Source: Allacma fusca
Lineage: Eukaryota > Arthropoda > Collembola > Symphypleona > Sminthuridae
Reading direction: 5' to 3'
NCBI GenBank assembly: GCA_947179485.1
Contig: OX359245.1
Location: 27,143,067 to 27,207,066 of the forward strand
Length of the DNA: 64,000 nucleotides
Shown: positions 60,347 through 64,000 of the stretch, in pieces
Position numbering within the stretch: position 1 is the stretch's first letter
Layout of the letters: every line of letters begins with the position of its first letter
Position numbers and translations under genes: made by a program
The notes under the pieces: generated by a model
Seen by the model: the letters and a program-made list of their open reading frames with translations, nothing else
What the model was told of the DNA's origin: nothing
The model's database searches: none

Positions 60347-61205
60347 TAGAGCTTCTGTTGGGGGACAAAATTTTTGTCCCGTTTCCGTCCCGATATTTTT
60401 TAAAAACTTCTGTCTCCAGTCCCGTCCCGAAAGTCGGGACATGGGGACAAAAACCTTGTCCCCGTCCCGTCCCCAACATTTTTAAAAAACATGGTCCCCG
60501 GTCCCGAAAATCGGGGCATGTGAACAAAATTAATGTACCGTCCCGATAATTACTAAAAACAGTTGTAGACATTCTCATACCGAAAATCGGAACATGAGGA
60601 AAATTTCTTACCAAAAATATTTGTACCAAAAACATAAAAAATACATTTATAGAATCGTAGCTCCAAGATTCTTGCTTAACTTTTTGAGCAACAAGCTCCA
60701 AACGATTTTATTTTCTACAAAATAAAATCGAATGTCTTACATTCGGTGAAATAGTGCTCACAGAATAGTTTACTCATGGGCATTAAAGCTGAAACGTTAT
60801 CATTGTTCTGCTTTGCTGGCTCGTACCCGAATATAATGGGGAAATTTTTTTTGTCCCCGTCCCATCCCGAATACGACATGGGGACAATTTTTGTTGTCCC
60901 CGTCCCATCCCGAATACGACATGGGGACAATTTTTGTTGTCCCCGTCCCATCCCGAATACGTTATGGGGACAATTTTTTTTGTCCCCGTCCCATCCCGAA
61001 TACGACATGGGGACAATTTTTTTTGTCCCCGTCCCATCCCGAATACGACATGGGGACAATTTTTTTTGTCCCCGTCCCATCCCGAATACGACATGGGGAC
61101 AATTTTTTTTGTCCCCGTCCCATCCCGAATACGACATTGGGACAATTATTTTGTCCCCGGGTCCAGTGTCCCGACGGGACGTCCCTGTCCCCGGCAGAAG
61201 CTCTA
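60347..61205. mobile_element. hAT-like MITE F (GGGACA arrays), nested in D
   Basis: The ends are TAGAGCTTCTGTTGGGGGAC and, complementing the right, TAGAGCTTCTGCCGGGGAC. A perfect 8-bp duplication ATTCCAGC lies at 60339-60346 and 61206-61213. The left array holds GGGACAAAA/TTTTTGTCCC words. The right part is a 43-bp tandem array described separately. Length 859 bp. Confidence 0.87.
60845..61160. repeat. 43-bp tandem array of hairpin-forming units inside element F
   Basis: About seven head-to-tail copies of a 43-bp unit containing CCCATCCCGAATACGACATG followed by GGGGACAATTTTTTTTGTCCCC. The latter is a perfect 8-bp inverted repeat around a T-rich loop. Units differ by only a few bases. Long open frames across this stretch on both strands arise because 43-bp periodicity avoids stops; they are not genes. 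Confidence 0.9.
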
Positions 61206-61654
61206 ATTCCAGCTAATGCTGGGTAACTATCCACATGTTCCTATATGGTGGAATTAGTTTTCATGACTGAGGTTATACATATAAATTTTAATATAACATG
61301 TTTTAAGGTCAAAAATTCGGATAAGTTTTTAAAGCTCAACAACACATTTACAGGCTTTACTTGAAAATTATGGTTGACTGAGAAGTACCTGAAAGTTCAG
61401 ATATTTTACATTCAGGTTCAGGTATTTACCCAGTGAGTACCCGTACCTGATGGGTTTATACCCAAAAGATTGGTTTTTGAACCTGTACCCATACCTGAAC
61501 CTGAACCTGAATTTTCAGGTATCTAACGACTGAACCTGAACCTGTACCCAAATTGGATGGGTACAAAAAGTATGTACCTGATACGTACCTGTACCTGAAC
61601 CTGTACCCAAATACCCGGGTAAAACCTGTACCCATGAGAGGCACTATCAATGAC

Positions 61655-62755
61655 CAATGAAATCCTGGAATATTTTAATGATACAAGATGAGAAGTAAAA
61701 TCAAGGCAACCCGCATTTCTCGCGTAGTTAGCAATTACGAAATTCTGGGATTTCTTATCACAATTTCCATCTGTACGAAATAAAGTAGTCTGACGCTTTA
61801 CAGACAGGAAAATTTCCCAGGTATTATAATATGTTGACGCAATAGTGCTTACTAAGACAGTGGTCTCTCAATCTTACGACCTTCCTTACTACTACATTTT
61901 AACTGCAGTTTCAAAATCTGTATAGCAATGTCATTTACATTTGTGTTTGTGGGATCATATGTAACATCAAAATTTTTTTATCGGATTTAATGTGACTTGT
62001 ATAAAGAATGTACACTAGAATGCTTAACCGGAATTTAAAATTCTTTTTACGACTACTGTAAAAAACTAAAACTCACTACAAAGTACGACATTAGAATATC
62101 TCGGAATGAGATGCTAGGAAATGCAAGGAACAACTTTGGCATATGTTCATAAACGAAGATACTTATAATGAATGGTACAGTAGTAGTCAATTTTACGCTT
62201 TTACATCAAATCTGACGCTGACCTCTGTAGATTATATTTGTATATATTTCTGGGTAATTGTTTTTGTACTGGAGATTATTGAAGCATTTGTGGATAAAGT
62301 ATTGTAGACGCAAAGAACATCGTTTTTCAGGGTTTACAACACTCGCACAATTTGTGTACATGTTGCGTTATGCCATTGCAAAACTGACCTTGGCGTTATT
62401 CATCCGTGCATACGATTTTTTTTTCAATGCGTATTCAACGGGTGAGAACCCGATGCTTAGACTATCCTAATGGGTTAAATATTGTTCCCTTAATACCAAC
62501 GGACATTGTGGAGCTCCTTAACGCTTGTTGCCCAGTTTAGGTGCAGATTTTACCAGTTATAAAATGAATAGCCCATCAATTTCTTCGTTACATTGTCAAA
62601 TTTAAGTTGACACTACAGACATGGTCGTTGAATACAACTGAACAAAGATATTTTTAATTACACCGAAAATTATTTGAATATCAAGAAAATTTCAATTTGG
62701 CAATAAACATTTTATTTGCAGTAAATATTTAGGTTTATTAAATATTTGAGTTAAA
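61655..62755. other. Intergenic, upstream of the third desaturase
   Basis: AT-rich. The frame at 62258-62470 has no recognisable family. No promoter motif could be assigned. Confidence 0.45.
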
Positions 62756-64000
62756 ATGGACTCTATAAGGGAAATAGAACTTTCGCAGCCTAAACCGGCC
62801 AAAATAGCTGAAATTTCACATTCTGAAGAGGTAAAAGTGGAAGTTGATTGGTTGAGAGAGTTGCATCGGAGTGGAGTGGGAATGTCTATCAACTTTGGTT
62901 TAGCTCATTTTTTCGGGCTAATCGGATTAGTGCTAATAGCTCAAGGGCGGGTTATGACCTCTACATTGAGTTTTGGCAAGAATATTGCAAATCTCGTTGG
63001 AGACAAAATGTTAAGGACCTATGGTTTAATGGCAGAGCTGCGTTCAAGTTCAAGTAGATAATTACCTATAACTTGAACAGTTCAAGTGCGTATCAAGATC
63101 ATGTCAAGTCAAGTACAGACAATTTTGTAACTTGAAACTTGAACATCAAGTTCAAGTAAAATTATAATTTTCACTTGAATTTTCAAGTACAAGTTCCATC
63201 AAGTGCAAGTTACTAATTTATTGCTTGATGCCGAAATCAAGTCAAGTTCAAGTACATTGCTTGGAAATACTTGAATACAACTTGGAAAATAACTTGAGTT
63301 TTTGTCACATAAAAGCAATGTATACATTGCGTAATCAGTAGCATCACTGGAACCCGGTAAAAAATATTAATCGACGTGAATCATCACAATAATAATATCT
63401 TTGATTGTGTCGGCAATCAAAGATCGCATTCTGGTTGCCTTGTGGTCGAAAATAGTCCGTATACCATGTTTCCAGACGTTGAATAATTGAAAGTTCTGAT
63501 TTATTGTTATATAAGTGTGTTCTTGATACTCGATGCAACAAATGAACAAAAGTGATTGTTCAGTTCACCTGTTCTGAAGCCAACAAGAAGTTTAAGAGCA
63601 ACTTATTATTCCCTGCGAGAATAATAATTATTATTATTAATTTTTTAAAAAACACGTTTAAAGTAAAGATATCATCTGCATGGTGTTGGGTTCAATACTG
63701 TCAGCTAGAATAACTGCGGACGAAATTCCTAGTATTGTTTATTCATGTAGAGAAAAATACTTGAACAATCAAGTTCAAGTACAAGTTCAAGTACATGTTC
63801 AAGTCAAGTTATGTGTCCAACTTGAACGTCAAGTTATTATCAAGTTTAGGTTCTATAAAATAAACTTGAAAATCGTGTACTTGAATACTGAAGTTGTTTG
63901 AGAAACTTGATTCATCAAGTGCAAGTGCAGATACTTTGTTTAGACAATTTTTCAAGTTCAAGTTAAGTTCTCTAAAATAACTTGACTTGAACGCAGCTCT
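62756..64000 (+). CDS. Acyl-CoA delta-9-type desaturase, third copy, first exon only (continues past the window)
   Basis: Exon 1 is 62756-62975, exactly 220 bp as in the gene at 52424. It encodes an acidic N-terminus followed by a membrane segment homologous to it (SGVGMSINFGLAHFFGLIGL, ending RVMTSTLSFG). The exon ends in the same phase, but the next dinucleotide is GC (TTTTG then GCAAGAA), so intron 1 would be a GC-AG intron. The intron contains hAT-like element G from 63033 on. The histidine-box exons lie beyond the right edge. The gene may be functional, or disrupted further on. Confidence 0.7.
63033..64000. mobile_element. hAT-like non-autonomous element G (CAAGTTCAAGT arrays) in intron 1 of the third desaturase
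   Basis: The left end is CAGAGCTGCGTTCAAG. The window's last bases are the complement of AGAGCTGCGTTCAAG, so the element ends at or one base after position 64000. The expected left target duplication is TTTAATGG (63025-63032); its right partner is outside the window. Both ends (63045-63300 and 63760-64000) are filled with CAAGTTCAAGTAC and complement. The first nine bases, CAGAGCTGC, are identical to the right end of element B. Confidence 0.78.

Larger units (their letters stand above)
59134..61646. mobile_element. hAT-like non-autonomous element D (AGGTACAGGTTC arrays), host to two nested elements
   Basis: The left end is TAGTGCTCCGCATGGGTACA and the complement of the right end TAGTGCCTCTCATGGGTACA. 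A perfect 8-bp duplication TCAATGAC lies at 59126-59133 and 61647-61654. Arrays of ACCTGTACCTGAA and complement fill 59155-59370 and 61385-61635. Two further hAT-like elements sit inside (59855-60252 and 60347-61205). Without them and their duplications, D is about 1240 bp. No transposase. Confidence 0.82.

Noticed and set aside
60845-61160. A CRISPR-like array
   Set aside because: The units are contiguous with no unique spacers, lie within a MITE, and the window is eukaryotic.
60715-61234. Long overlapping open frames on both strands with a repeating peptide
   Set aside because: They follow the 43-bp hairpin array in element F. The periodicity, not selection, keeps them open in several frames.

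Overview
The window looks like AT-rich nuclear DNA of an invertebrate animal, most likely an arthropod. Its genes are split by mostly short GT-AG introns, and its families are typical of arthropods: divergent ionotropic-receptor-like channels, CRAL-TRIO (SEC14-like) lipid-binding proteins, a wax-ester-synthase/DGAT-like acyltransferase, acyl-CoA delta-9-type desaturases and fasciclin-domain structural proteins. A springtail or other basal hexapod fits this mix, but the assignment to that level is inference.

Layout. 0.3-10.7 kb: three minus-strand, intronless ionotropic-receptor-like copies, all disrupted (321-3258, split by a solo LTR; 4239-6165; 8679-10651, a single frameshift). An intact fourth copy (678 aa) lies at 16415-18451. 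Between them is a seven-exon CRAL-TRIO gene (13827-15473, minus). 18.8-22.1 kb is mobile-element and tandem-repeat DNA. 22.6-36.7 kb holds two head-to-head paralogues (1083 and 1109 aa) with identical six-exon structure: a signal peptide, long Pro/Gly/Asn/Ala repeats resembling structural or silk-like proteins, and one C-terminal FAS1 domain. 37.2-39.7 kb is a three-exon WS/DGAT-like acyltransferase (507 aa). 42.5-48.2 kb is a tandem pair of secreted CRAL-TRIO genes (230 aa each). 52.4-64 kb is a desaturase cluster: one open gene (373 aa) that lacks two expected metal ligands, one pseudogene, and the first exon of a third gene that runs off the window.

Mobile DNA dominates the rest. Seven elements end in the same loose terminus (YAGNGNTGC-like). 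Six have visible 8-bp target-site duplications, and the seventh is cut by the window edge. This makes them non-autonomous hAT-like elements. Each carries, just inside its ends, dense arrays of its own short word on both strands. They nest inside one another and inside gene introns. A pogo/Tigger-like MITE (TA duplication), a Harbinger-like element (TAA duplication) and a solo LTR are also delimited.

Several genes point to lipid handling (desaturases, acyltransferase, CRAL-TRIO carriers). This is a theme of the neighbourhood, not evidence of a shared pathway. All exon models were built by hand from reading frames, splice sites, paralogue comparison and phase consistency.
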